A stretch of 64,000 nt of DNA from contig JBKPCV010000046.1 of the NCBI GenBank assembly GCA_046727575.1, positions 16,841 to 80,840 of the forward strand. Direction: 5' to 3'. Both the position numbers and the translations under genes were made by a program. Below, in pieces: positions 28,162 to 36,563 of the stretch. The DNA is from DASPTH01 sp046727575 (lineage in GTDB: Bacteria; Actinomycetota; Acidimicrobiia; IMCC26256; DASPTH01). Position 1 is the stretch's first letter, and each line of letters opens with the position of its first letter. The notes beneath the pieces are model-generated. The model had not been told where the DNA came from, ran no database searches, and saw nothing but the letters and a program-made list of their open reading frames with translations.

Positions 28162-29625
28162 GTGCGACGAATGGCACTGGTGACCGCGACACTCACCAGC
28201 GTTGTGTTCGTCTGTTCGGTCGGAGCTGCCACCCGTGCGGCCTCCGAACTCGCCCCGCTCGCGCTGAGCTGGCACGCGTGTGGTGCACCGTTGGAGTGTG
28301 CGACGCTCACCGTGCCGCTCGACTACGGCGAGCCGGCGGGACCCACCGTCGATCTCGCAGTGGTGCGCGCGACGGCGCGCGATGCGAAGCGTCGAATCGG
28401 CTCGCTCGTCCTCAACCCGGGCGGGCCGGGCGCTTCGGGCGTCGGCTATCTCCGCGCAGTAGCCGACACGTTCCCCAGGGAACTCCGCGACCGCTTCGAC
28501 CTGGTGTCGTTCGATCCGCGAGGAGTGGGGGAGAGCAGTCCCGTCAGGTGCCCGACCGACATCGACCCGCTCTTCGACCAGAGCTTTTCTCCGACGACCG
28601 CGGCGCAACGCGCCGGCTTGGTGGATGCGTTCCGGGTGGTGGTCGACGCGTGCAGCCGAGCGAGCGGGGCGATCCTGCCGCACGTCTCGACCCGCAACAC
28701 CGCGCGTGACCTCGATCGACTGCGCGCCGCGCTCGGCGACGACCAGCTCTCGTTCCTCGGTGAGTCGTACGGCAGCTACCTCGGAACTCTCTACGCGTCG
28801 CTGTTTCCGCATCGCGCGCGGGCACTCGTCCTCGACGGTGCGATCGATCCGGGCGGCGATGCCACGAGCGTTGCGCTCGGTCAGGCCAGGGGCTTCGAGC
28901 GCGCGCTCGGCGCGTTCCTCCGCGATTGCGCCGGACGCTCGACGTGCGCGTTCCAGCACAGAGGACGGCCTCGACGCGCCTACAACGCGCTGCGCGCGCG
29001 AGCCGCGCGCAAGCCCTTGTCCACGTCGCGTGATGGCGACCGCACGGTGAACGCGACGCGCTTCGACGCCGCGGTCTTGGAGGCGCTGTACCGCGGGAGT
29101 GCAGGTTGGGCGGGTCTGGCGCGGGCGCTCAGCGACGCCGAGCGCGGCGACGCGTCGGCGCTCCTCGAGCTCGCCGACTCGTTGATCGACCGCCGATCGG
29201 CCGGCGCCGACCACCCTGCTCTGGACGCGTTCTGGGCCATCACCTGTCTCGACGGCCCCGTCGTCGGCGACCTCGCTGCCGCGGAGCAACTCGAGGCCCG
29301 GGCGCGGCAGATCGCGCCTCGACTCGGACCGTTCGTCGTGAACCTCAGCCTTTCGTGTTCGGTGTGGCCGGTCCCACCGGTGGCGGCGGTGGACCCCATT
29401 GCGGCGGACGGAGCCCCTCCGATCCTGGTGATCGGCACCACCGACGACCCGGCCACGCCGCTCGTGTCGGCGCGGCACCTCGCGCGCGCGCTCGACCGCG
29501 GCGTGCTCCTCGTTGCGCGCGGCGTGCAGCACGGCGGGTTCGGGGTCGGGAACGCCTGTGTCGACCGCATCGTCACGCGATACCTCGTGGAACTGACCGC
29601 GCCCCGTGCCGGCCGGCGGTGCTAG
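28162..29625 (+). CDS. Secreted alpha/beta hydrolase, tripeptidyl aminopeptidase type (TAP/SlpD-like)
   Basis: 487-residue exported serine hydrolase that releases tripeptides from N-termini in characterised Streptomyces relatives. Signal peptide about 1-26. LNPGGPGASGVGY near 90 is the oxyanion loop, GESYGSYLG near 199 holds the nucleophilic Ser, and the C-terminal TAP-like domain supplies Asp in TDDPATP near 435 and His in GVQHGGF near 458. Six or more Cys suggest disulfides. GTG 28162 follows a leaderless -10 box. It belongs functionally with the peptide transporter and the other peptidases. Confidence 0.87.
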   Translation: MRRMALVTATLTSVVFVCSVGAATRAASELAPLALSWHACGAPLECATLTVPLDYGEPAGPTVDLAVVRATARDAKRRIGSLVLNPGGPGASGVGYLRAVADTFPRELRDRFDLVSFDPRGVGESSPVRCPTDIDPLFDQSFSPTTAAQRAGLVDAFRVVVDACSRASGAILPHVSTRNTARDLDRLRAALGDDQLSFLGESYGSYLGTLYASLFPHRARALVLDGAIDPGGDATSVALGQARGFERALGAFLRDCAGRSTCAFQHRGRPRRAYNALRARAARKPLSTSRDGDRTVNATRFDAAVLEALYRGSAGWAGLARALSDAERGDASALLELADSLIDRRSAGADHPALDAFWAITCLDGPVVGDLAAAEQLEARARQIAPRLGPFVVNLSLSCSVWPVPPVAAVDPIAADGAPPILVIGTTDDPATPLVSARHLARALDRGVLLVARGVQHGGFGVGNACVDRIVTRYLVELTAPRAGRRC

Positions 29626-29649
29626 AGCGAAGCGCCGCGAGCGGCCGCT

Positions 29650-30393
29650 TCACTCCTTGCGGAGCTTCCAGATCTGCTCCGCCGGCCAGCGGCGCGCCCA
29701 ACGTGGGTCCCAGCCGTACGTCGTGGCCGCGTGCTTGGGTGCTTGGAGCTCCACGAGGTCGTCGACGGCGAGCCCGTGCGCGCGGAACAGCCGGATCCAC
29801 TCGCCAGACGGAAGGATGAAGTCGACGGTGCCCTCACCGGAGTCCCACATGCGCACCCCGAAGTACGGCTCCCGCAGACGACGGCCCACGCGTTGACGTT
29901 TGGGGTCCCACGCCAGGTAGCCCCACGGCGTCGAGTGCGCGAACGCGAACCGGCCGCCCGGCCGCAAGACGCGGGCCACTTCGGAGACGCTGCGGTCCGG
30001 GTCGCAGAACGACATCGCGCCGTGGTCACAGAAGACGACGTCGAAGGACGCGCTGCCGAGTGGAACGTTCTCGCCGCTGGCGCAGACGAGTGGGAACGCG
30101 AGCCCCTGTGCGCGCATCAGCGCACGAGCGTGGGCGAGCTGTGCGCGCGACTGATCGAGCCCAACGACGCGCGCACCATCGTGCGCGAGCGCCAGCGACC
30201 ACTGCGCCGCGCCACACCCGAACTCGAGGACGTCGAGCCCGGTCGTGTCTCCGAGGACGCCGAGCTCGTTCTCGGGAATGCGCCACACGCCCCACGCCTT
30301 CGGGTGCGCGGCGAGCAATCTGCCGTGCGTCGCCTGGTAATCGTCCGCGTCGGCGTCCCAGAACGCGCGATTGCGACGTTCGTGGCTGGTCAC
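29650..30393 (-). CDS. Class I SAM-dependent methyltransferase
   Basis: 247 residues. Motif I VLEFGCGAAQWSLAL at about 54-68, the acidic residue after strand 2 in VVGLDQS, a motif IV-like DVVFCDHGAMSF near 117, and LRPGGRFAFAHSTPWG near 143 are typical of UbiE/methyltransf_11 enzymes. Substrate unknown. The GTG at 30393 overlaps the stop of an 8-codon upstream ORF as GTGA, so translation may be coupled. Convergent with the aminopeptidase gene across a small hairpin. Confidence 0.83.
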   Translation of the reverse strand: MTSHERRNRAFWDADADDYQATHGRLLAAHPKAWGVWRIPENELGVLGDTTGLDVLEFGCGAAQWSLALAHDGARVVGLDQSRAQLAHARALMRAQGLAFPLVCASGENVPLGSASFDVVFCDHGAMSFCDPDRSVSEVARVLRPGGRFAFAHSTPWGYLAWDPKRQRVGRRLREPYFGVRMWDSGEGTVDFILPSGEWIRLFRAHGLAVDDLVELQAPKHAATTYGWDPRWARRWPAEQIWKLRKE

Positions 30394-30416
30394 GTGAACA
30401 GGCGGGCGCCGGGCAT
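30390..30416 (-). CDS. Putative 8-codon upstream ORF MPGARLFT
   Basis: ATG at 30416 lies eight bases after a -10-like TAACCT (30430-30425), so it would be a leaderless start. The ORF encodes MPGARLFT and its TGA overlaps the GTG of the methyltransferase as GTGA. Too short for homology; the case rests on the promoter spacing and the coupling geometry. It could be a leader peptide or simply chance. Confidence 0.4.
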   Translation of the reverse strand: MPGARLFT

Positions 30417-30424
30417 CGGTGCGG

Positions 30425-30430
30425 AGGTTA
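30425..30430 (-). promoter_or_regulatory. -10 box upstream of the uORF/methyltransferase
   Basis: TAACCT on the minus strand, eight bases before an ATG (30416) that opens the 8-codon ORF. It lies in the 34-nt gap after the haemolysin III gene, which is transcribed in the same direction. Confidence 0.45.
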
Positions 30431-31087
30431 CGACTCGAGCGGGAGCACCCAGAACGCAATCGCGCAGTAGTGCAACGCGGCCGCGGCGATCACCAGGAGG
30501 TGGAAGAGCTCGTGGTAGCCGAAGACGGCGGGCCACGGGTCGGGCCGTCTCGCCGCGTGCACGATCGCGCCGGTCGTGTACAGCACCCCGCCTCCGGCGA
30601 CGAGTGCCACACCCGCGATCCCCGTGCTCGCCCACAGCCCACCGACCGCGAACACTCCGATCCAACCGAGGACGAGATACACGGTCGTCACGTAGCCGCG
30701 CGGCGGGATCGCTGGTAGCCACTCGTAACTGATGCCACCGAGCGCGATGGCCCACACCAAGGCAAGCACGAGGACGCGCGCGCCACCGCCGTTCGTCAGG
30801 AGGAGAATCGGGGTTCCGGTTCCGGCGATGAACAGGAAGATCGCGGTGTGGTCGAGCTTCAGCAGGTAACGAGCGCTCGTCGGCGGCCAGTTCGAGCGGT
30901 GATAGAACGCGCTGGTGGCGAACATGGCGACGAGCGTGCCGGCGTAGATGGACGCCCCGACGGTCGGGAGCCCGCCAGGTGCGTTCGCCACGAGCGCGAT
31001 TGCGAGCACGATCGACGCGAAGAAGGCGTAGAGGTGTGAGACGCCCCGGAGCCGTGGCTTGGCCGCGAGCTCGGGCGGGACAATCAC
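30428..31087 (-). CDS. Haemolysin III / YqfA (PAQR-like) family membrane protein
   Basis: 219-residue integral membrane protein with seven predicted helices. Family hallmarks are AFYHRSNWPP near 60, LDHTAIFLFIAGTGTP near 78 and GYHELFHLLVIAAAALHY near 190; the conserved His and Asp residues form the predicted metal site of the CREST superfamily. Physiological role in bacteria is unknown, possibly lipid remodelling. The GTG start at 31087 overlaps the stop of the small membrane gene upstream. Confidence 0.88.
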   Translation of the reverse strand: MIVPPELAAKPRLRGVSHLYAFFASIVLAIALVANAPGGLPTVGASIYAGTLVAMFATSAFYHRSNWPPTSARYLLKLDHTAIFLFIAGTGTPILLLTNGGGARVLVLALVWAIALGGISYEWLPAIPPRGYVTTVYLVLGWIGVFAVGGLWASTGIAGVALVAGGGVLYTTGAIVHAARRPDPWPAVFGYHELFHLLVIAAAALHYCAIAFWVLPLES

Positions 31088-31323
31088 CCGCCGTGCTCCC
31101 GGCGCTCACGCGCGGCGAGCGCTCGCACCTCGGCGCGCCGCGTCGAGGGTGCGACCACCGCGCCGATGATGATCGAGATCGCCGCGATGACGAGGAGTGA
31201 CAGGCCGAGGATCAAGCCGAGCACCAGGATCGCGAGGAACGCGACCGCGGTGTCGACGGCGAAGTGGACGGCCAGCGAACGCGGCGGTCGAGGTGGGAGC
31301 GGAGAGGAAGGTTCGCTCGTCAA
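31084..31323 (-). CDS. Small hypothetical membrane protein
   Basis: 79 residues: a Pro-rich N-terminus (SSPLPPRPPRS), one long or two short hydrophobic helices at about 19-58 and a charged C-terminal tail (RALAARERREHGG). I do not recognise the family. The TTG start overlaps the cupredoxin stop and its own stop overlaps the haemolysin III start, so all three genes are likely translated from one message. Confidence 0.55.
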   Translation of the reverse strand: MTSEPSSPLPPRPPRSLAVHFAVDTAVAFLAILVLGLILGLSLLVIAAISIIIGAVVAPSTRRAEVRALAARERREHGG

Positions 31324-31697
31324 CTCGCGCTGATCGTACCAACCATGCCCGCGGCGCGATGCCCCGGGATCGAGCAGTAGAAGGTGTACTTGCCTGGTTT
31401 CGTGAGACGGAGGCCGCCGCGCGCCGTCTTGCCGCCATTCACTTCGACGACCAGCCCCTTCTTCTTGCCCTGGACCACGAAGTCGTGGCGCTGATCCTCG
31501 GAGTGCAAGACGATGGCGACGTTCTCGCCTGCGCGCACGTCGATCGTGTTCGGATCGAACTCGTAGTTACGTGCAGCGACCTTGATCTTGCGTGCCCCGG
31601 GCTTGACCGGGGCGTTGCTCGCGTCGGCACGACCGCCTCCGCCGTACACGACGAGACCCATCAGAGAAATGAGCGCGAGGGCCAGGAAACGACGCAT
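31320..31697 (-). CDS. Secreted cupredoxin-domain protein
   Basis: 125 residues. Signal peptide about 1-25 (MRRFLALALISLMGLVVYG), then a plastocyanin-like fold. Probable type 1 copper ligands are His in RHDF, Cys and His in FYCSIPGH, and Met in GMVG, in the right order and spacing near the C-terminus. It could be an electron-transfer or copper-carrier protein at the cell surface. The frame opens with GTG directly before the ATG at 31697. First gene of a tightly overlapped trio. Confidence 0.85.
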   Translation of the reverse strand: MRRFLALALISLMGLVVYGGGGRADASNAPVKPGARKIKVAARNYEFDPNTIDVRAGENVAIVLHSEDQRHDFVVQGKKKGLVVEVNGGKTARGGLRLTKPGKYTFYCSIPGHRAAGMVGTISAS

Positions 31698-31723
31698 CAC
31701 GAGGAGGGTACCGATTCCGGAAG

Positions 31724-33136
31724 CTAGGCAAGGATCACGAGACGAGGTTCGGTCATCTCGTGCACGGCGTATTTGGGGCCTTCGCGGGTGTTGCCGCTGT
31801 CGCGTCGTCCTCCGTACGGCATCTGGTCGGCTCGGTACGTCGGCACTTCGTTCACCAGCACACCGCCGAAATCGAGCTCACGCGCGGCGCGGAGTGCGAC
31901 CGCGAGGTCGCTGGTGAAGATCGCGGCCTGCAGTCCGTACCGTGTGTCGTTGGCGAGACGCAACGCCTCGTCGACCGCGTCGTAGGTCCGCACGGCCACC
32001 ACCGGCCCGAACACCTCCTCCGAGCAGACCTTCATGTCGGGCTCGACCTCGGTGAGGACGGTCGGCGCAAGCACCCCTTCACGCACGATCCCGCCGGTCG
32101 CCACCTTCGCACCGGCGGCAACCGCCTCGTCGATCCACGACGCGACGCGGTCCCGGTCGCCCGTGGAGATCAGGGACGACACGTCGGTCGCGTCGTCGAG
32201 TGGGTCGCCGACGACCAGCGCCTCGACGAGCGGGACGAGCTCACCGAGGAACGTCTCGCTGGTCGACTCGTGCACGTAGACGCGCTGCGTCGAGATGCAG
32301 GACTGGCCGGCGTGGCTGAAGCCCGCGACCGAGATCTTCTTCGCCGCGGTTGCGATGTCGGCGTCCGGCTCGAGGATCACCGGCGCGTTGTTCCCGAGCT
32401 CGAGCCCGACCTTCTTCCGCGGCGCGCGCGCACGGATCGACCAGCCGACGTCGGGCGAGCCGGTGAATGTGATCATCGCCACGTCGTCGTGGTCGACCAG
32501 CGGGTCGCCCACCTTCGCGCCGCTCCCGGTCACCACGTTGAGGTGGCCGGCGGGGAGACCACACTCGTTCAGGAGGAGGTCCGCGAGCGCGAGCGCCGAC
32601 AGCGGCGTCTGTGAGGCCGGCTTCAACACGACTGGACAGCCGGCCGCGATGGCGGGAGCGAGCTTGTGGGCGACGAGATTCAACGGGAAGTTGAACGGGC
32701 TGATCGCGCCCACCACGCCGATCGGCACTCGAAGCGTGAACGCGAGCTTTCCTTCACCGACGTCGGCCGCGTCCATCGGCACCATCTCGCCCGAGAGCGC
32801 ACGCGCCTCAGCCGCTGCGAAGGTGAACGTCGAGATGGCGCGGCGAGCCTCGATGCGGGCCGTCTTCATCGGCTTGGCGGCTTCCTCCGCGATGGTCCGC
32901 GCGAACCGCTCGTGTCGCTGTCCGAGCAATTGCGCGGCCCGGTCGAGGATCTCGGCGCGTTGCCATGGCGCAAGCGTGGTCTCGCGGTGCGCGACTGCCG
33001 CCGCCGCAACCGCGCGGTCCACGTGGCGGGCGTCACACGCGGGAACGCGGTCGATCACGTGGCCATCAAACGGCGAGCGCACGACCAACTCGTCGTCGGT
33101 CGTGACCCAGTCGGTGCCGATCGGTACCGGTCGCAT
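31724..33136 (-). CDS. NAD(P)-dependent aldehyde dehydrogenase
   Basis: 470-residue enzyme of the ALDH superfamily. GVVGAISPFNFPLN near 139, TFTGSPDVGW near 222, catalytic Glu in LELGNN near 244 and Cys in AGQSCISTQR near 280 are intact. The short length and pattern resemble lactaldehyde / GAPN-like or phosphonoacetaldehyde dehydrogenases; substrate not determinable. The ATG at 33136 has AGGAGG five bases upstream, which lies at the junction with the tandem hairpin repeat. Confidence 0.92.
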   Translation of the reverse strand: MRPVPIGTDWVTTDDELVVRSPFDGHVIDRVPACDARHVDRAVAAAAVAHRETTLAPWQRAEILDRAAQLLGQRHERFARTIAEEAAKPMKTARIEARRAISTFTFAAAEARALSGEMVPMDAADVGEGKLAFTLRVPIGVVGAISPFNFPLNLVAHKLAPAIAAGCPVVLKPASQTPLSALALADLLLNECGLPAGHLNVVTGSGAKVGDPLVDHDDVAMITFTGSPDVGWSIRARAPRKKVGLELGNNAPVILEPDADIATAAKKISVAGFSHAGQSCISTQRVYVHESTSETFLGELVPLVEALVVGDPLDDATDVSSLISTGDRDRVASWIDEAVAAGAKVATGGIVREGVLAPTVLTEVEPDMKVCSEEVFGPVVAVRTYDAVDEALRLANDTRYGLQAAIFTSDLAVALRAARELDFGGVLVNEVPTYRADQMPYGGRRDSGNTREGPKYAVHEMTEPRLVILA

Positions 33137-33144
33137 CGCTACCT

Positions 33145-33260
33145 CCTAGATGTCGGGTCGCTCGCTGCTCGCCGGGATACCCGGCTCGCCTCCGCTCGCT
33201 CCTAGATGTCGGGTCGCTCGCTGCTCGCCGGGATACCCGGCTCGCCTCCGCTCGCTCCTA
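33145..33260 (-). repeat. Tandem pair of the hairpin leader element (copies R2a and R2b)
   Basis: Two identical 56-bp units, 33145-33200 and 33201-33256, plus four bases of a third. On the minus strand each carries GCCGGG-TAT-CCCGGC (at 33185-33171 and 33241-33227) followed by GAGCAGCGAGCG. The array fills the gap between the ppx stop and the aldehyde dehydrogenase start. The ppx TAG stop lies in the partial third unit, and the AGGAGG of the dehydrogenase is at the unit boundary. Confidence 0.85.
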
Positions 33261-34808
33261 TCCGAGTGCCGAGTGAGCGAGTGCAGGATGACTGGTGAAC
33301 TCCACTTCGCGATCGAACAGCTTCTCGAAGAGGGCACGCTTCCGACGAGCGCCCCAGACCTCGAGCTCGGTGTCGCCCGCGCTCCGGAGGCGCACGAGCA
33401 CGAGCGACGGCGTGACCATCGTGTCGAGGCCGTACACATTCTGTTCACGGCTGCGGTCGAGGCCGTCGGCAATGCGGAGCAGCGCGGTGAGGATCCGAAC
33501 CCGCGCGATGGCATCCGCGTCGAGCAGAGGGAACTCGTCGGACGGACGCGGGTCACCGCTGCGGTGCCAGCGCACGATCGCGGCCAGCGCTTCGACCTCG
33601 TCGGGGGCGAAGCCACGGAGCTGCCCGTTCCGGACGAGGTACGCCGAGTGGCGATGATGGCCCGCACTCGAGACGTGTTCACCGATGTCGTGCAGGAGAG
33701 CCGCGTGCTCGAGGAGCTCACGGTCGTTGGCGTCGAGGCCGTGGAGCTGTTCGGTCGTGTCGAAGAGCTCGAGTGCGAGCATGGCGACCTGGCGTGCGTG
33801 CGCCTCCGGCCAGTTGCAACGGCGGGCGAGGCTGTGCACCGACTCAAGGCGTATCGCGCGCGGGTTGTCCGACGCGACGAGCGTGCCGTGCCCGACCGCG
33901 TCGAGCACGATGCCCTCGCGCAACGCCCATTCGGAGATCGTGAGCGCGTCGAGATCGAACTCCTCGATCGCGGTCACGAGGATCATCGAGCCCGCGACGA
34001 CGAGGTCGACGCGCCGCGCCTCGAGACCGTCGAGACGCAGCCGCTCGGACGCCGTGGAGCCGATGATCTCCTTGTGCAATGGCTCGATCTCGGCGCGGGT
34101 GATCGTCAGCTGGTTCAGGGACGATGGAGGCTCTTCGTCGCGACGCGCAACGACCATCTGCGCGAGGCACTCGAGGGTGCCGCTGCTGCCGACCGCCAGT
34201 TTCGGCGCGAAGTGCTCGACTTCACGCCGCGCTGGTGTGAGCTCGTCGACGATGCGATCGTGCAGCGCGCGCCGGTCGCGCTTCGAGAGCGGATCCGAGT
34301 GCACGAGCTCAGCAGTGAGACGGGCGACGCCGAGGGGGAGGCTCGTTCCCCACTGCATCCCGCGTGCGTCCCCGACCATCACCTCCAGACTGCCGCCCCC
34401 GAGGTCGAAGCAGACCGCAGGGGCCGGATCGAGCACCACCGACGCCCGGATGGCCCCGAAGATCAAGCGTGCCTCCTCGTGGCCGCTGATCACCTCGACG
34501 ACCACGCCGGTCTCCCGCTCGATGCGGTCGACGAGCTCGGCGCCGTTCTCCGCACGGCGGATCGCGCTCGTGGCGCGCGCCAACACCTCGGTCGCGTCCG
34601 CGGCGGACGCCAGGAGCCGGAAGCGCCGGACGGTCGCTACCGCCTGCTCGGCGGCCGTCGTCGGGATCCAACCGTGGCGGCTCACGACGTCGCCGAGCCG
34701 GAGCATTTCCTTCTCGCGGACGAGCGGTTCGATGTGACCGTCGGGGTAGACGTCGGCGACGAGCAGATGGAACGAGTTGGTCCCGAGGTCCATCGCCGCG
34801 ACGCGCAC
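33258..34808 (-). CDS. Ppx/GppA family exopolyphosphatase / pppGpp phosphohydrolase with HD-like C-terminal domain
   Basis: 516 residues. The N-terminal ASKHA fold has RVAAMDLGTNSFHLLV at 2-17, EVISGHEEARLIF near 120, and the phosphate loop FDLGGGSLEVMVG near 148; catalytic Glu in the EEAR region is present. The C-terminal part (about 320-500) has HAALLHDIGEH and VRWHRSG, an HD-type domain as in E. coli Ppx. Removes terminal phosphate from polyphosphate or pppGpp. GTG 34808 is preceded by TACCCT (34822-34817). The frame is open to 34943, but that would overlap apbE. Confidence 0.9.
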   Translation of the reverse strand: MRVAAMDLGTNSFHLLVADVYPDGHIEPLVREKEMLRLGDVVSRHGWIPTTAAEQAVATVRRFRLLASAADATEVLARATSAIRRAENGAELVDRIERETGVVVEVISGHEEARLIFGAIRASVVLDPAPAVCFDLGGGSLEVMVGDARGMQWGTSLPLGVARLTAELVHSDPLSKRDRRALHDRIVDELTPARREVEHFAPKLAVGSSGTLECLAQMVVARRDEEPPSSLNQLTITRAEIEPLHKEIIGSTASERLRLDGLEARRVDLVVAGSMILVTAIEEFDLDALTISEWALREGIVLDAVGHGTLVASDNPRAIRLESVHSLARRCNWPEAHARQVAMLALELFDTTEQLHGLDANDRELLEHAALLHDIGEHVSSAGHHRHSAYLVRNGQLRGFAPDEVEALAAIVRWHRSGDPRPSDEFPLLDADAIARVRILTALLRIADGLDRSREQNVYGLDTMVTPSLVLVRLRSAGDTELEVWGARRKRALFEKLFDREVEFTSHPALAHSALG

Positions 34809-34816
34809 GATGCTGC

Positions 34817-34836
34817 AGGGTAACGGCCGGTACCGT
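34817..34836. promoter_or_regulatory. Divergent -10 boxes between ppx and apbE
   Basis: Minus strand TACCCT (34822-34817) is eight bases before the ppx GTG at 34808. Plus strand TACCGT (34831-34836) is six bases before the apbE ATG at 34843. Both genes are predicted leaderless and their promoters share a 34-nt gap. Confidence 0.6.
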
Positions 34837-34842
34837 GACCCG

Positions 34843-35754
34843 ATGCAGCCCACGGCGGCGCGCTTCCGGGCCATGGGTACCGACGTCACCGTCCTCACGC
34901 TCGACGGCGATCCCGACGACGGCGCGCACGCCGCCGACGCCATCGAACGTCTCGAGGCGAAGTGGAGCAGGTTTCGACCGACGAGTGAGGTCTGCGCACT
35001 GAACGCGGCGGGTTCGGAGCCGGTCGTCGTCTCGCCGGAGACGTTCGCCCTCGTCGACCTCGCGGTGCGGGCGTCGGAGGCGACGGGTGGCCTCTACGAC
35101 CCGACCGTCCTTGCAGCCGTGATGGCGGCGGGTTACGACCGTGACTTCGGCGACGTCTCCGGCGCAGGACCCGGCCCTGCGGCACCGGTCGCGCCCGCGC
35201 CTGGCTGCGCCGGCATCGCGCTCGACGCGCGCCTGCACGCGGTCACGCTCCCGCCCGGCGTTTCACTCGACCTCGGCGGCATCGGGAAGGGCTATGCCGC
35301 TGATCTTGTAGCGCGTCAACTCGTCGGACGCGGCGCCAGCGGCGCGCTCGTGAACCTCGGAGGTGACCTGCGCGCAGTCGGAGATGCGCCGGAGCCGCGC
35401 GGCTGGGTCGTCTCCGTCGACGACCCGCTCGGCACTGGGGCGACGGGGGTGCTCGCCCTCTCGGCGGGTGCGATCGCGACGAGCACGCGGTTCCGCCGTT
35501 CGTGGTCGCGCGACGGGAAGCCGCTCCACCACCTTGTTGACCCGCGCACTGGCGTCCCCGCGTCGAGTGGAGTCGCGTCGCTGACGGTGGTCGCGGGTCA
35601 AGGCTGGCGCGCCGAGGTGTTGGCCAAGGCGGCATTCATCGCGGGTGCGCACGATGGAGCGGCCGTTGTCATGCGCGCCGGTGCGACCGGGTTGGTCGTG
35701 TACGACGACGGCCGGGTGCAGGACCTCGACGGTCTTGCTGCGTTCCGTCCGTGA
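34843..35754 (+). CDS. apbE: FAD:protein FMN transferase (ApbE)
   Basis: 303 residues. ApbE transfers FMN from FAD onto Thr residues of redox proteins such as NqrC/RnfG-type subunits or fumarate reductase-like proteins. The core motif SLDLGGIGKGYAADLV near 150, ALVNLGGDLRAVG near 175, and HHLVDPRTGVP near 228 (Mg and substrate binding) are present. No lipobox or signal sequence is evident, so it may work in the cytoplasm. No obvious flavinylation target gene is in the window. Confidence 0.93.
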   Translation: MQPTAARFRAMGTDVTVLTLDGDPDDGAHAADAIERLEAKWSRFRPTSEVCALNAAGSEPVVVSPETFALVDLAVRASEATGGLYDPTVLAAVMAAGYDRDFGDVSGAGPGPAAPVAPAPGCAGIALDARLHAVTLPPGVSLDLGGIGKGYAADLVARQLVGRGASGALVNLGGDLRAVGDAPEPRGWVVSVDDPLGTGATGVLALSAGAIATSTRFRRSWSRDGKPLHHLVDPRTGVPASSGVASLTVVAGQGWRAEVLAKAAFIAGAHDGAAVVMRAGATGLVVYDDGRVQDLDGLAAFRP

Positions 35755-35783
35755 GTACGATGTTTGTGTCAAGGAGGTTCGTA

Positions 35784-36545
35784 ATGCCTGATGCCGATCG
35801 TTGGTACCTCCCGTCGTTCGAAAGCGTGGAAGAGGAGCGTCTGCACCGGAAGCAGCGGCTCGCGGCGGGGTTCCGCCTCTTCGGGAAGTTCGGGTTCGAG
35901 GAGGGCGTGGCTGGGCACATCACGGCGCGCGACCCCGAGCACCTCGACCACTTCTGGGTCAATCCGTTCGGGATGAGCTTCAGTCACATCCGGCAGTCGG
36001 ACCTCATCCGAGTCAACGCCCAGGGAGAAGTCGTCGAGGGCACTGCGCGCGTCAACACCGCGGCGTTCGCGATCCACTCCGCGGTGCACGCTGCGCGTCC
36101 CGACGTGATCGCTGCCGCGCACTCCCACTCGATCTACGGTAAGTCATGGTCGTCGCTCGGTCGTCTGCTCGACCCGCTCACGCAGGATGCGTGCGCATTT
36201 TTCGAGGACCACGCGCTGTTCGACGACTACACGGGTGTGGTGCTCGACCCCGAGGAAGGCAAGCGCATCGCGCACACGCTCGGCGACAAGAAGGCGGTCA
36301 TCCTGCGCAACCACGGCCTGCTCACGGTCGGGCACTCCGTGGAGGAGACCGTGTTCTGGTTCGTCACGATGGAGCGCACGTGCCAGGCGCAACTACTCGC
36401 GGAGGCGGCGGGCACGCCGGTGCTCATCGACACCGACATGGCGCGCGTGACGCGGGACCAGGTCGGCGAACATGTGACTGGCTACTTCTCGTTCGGTCCG
36501 CTCTACGACAAGATCGTGCGCGAGCAGCCAGACCTGCTCGACTGA
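35784..36545 (+). CDS. Class II aldolase/adducin family protein
   Basis: 253 residues. Zinc-binding His residues lie in AAAHSHSIYGKSW near 113 and in RNHGLLTVG near 173, with the catalytic Glu region FEDHALFDDYTG near 140. Similar proteins are fuculose/rhamnulose-type aldolases and decarboxylases, but a broad group of this exact type is annotated only at family level. ATG 35784 is fixed by AAGGAGG at 35771-35777, six bases upstream; a GTG at 35751 is in frame but overlaps apbE. Confidence 0.9.
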   Translation: MPDADRWYLPSFESVEEERLHRKQRLAAGFRLFGKFGFEEGVAGHITARDPEHLDHFWVNPFGMSFSHIRQSDLIRVNAQGEVVEGTARVNTAAFAIHSAVHAARPDVIAAAHSHSIYGKSWSSLGRLLDPLTQDACAFFEDHALFDDYTGVVLDPEEGKRIAHTLGDKKAVILRNHGLLTVGHSVEETVFWFVTMERTCQAQLLAEAAGTPVLIDTDMARVTRDQVGEHVTGYFSFGPLYDKIVREQPDLLD

Positions 36546-36563
36546 TGTTCAAGGCAGACGGCT

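Noticed and set aside
31084..31323. Toxin-antitoxin or small-protein toxin reading of the 79-aa gene
   Set aside because: A hydrophobic short protein alone is not enough, and its overlaps tie it to the cupredoxin and haemolysin III genes.
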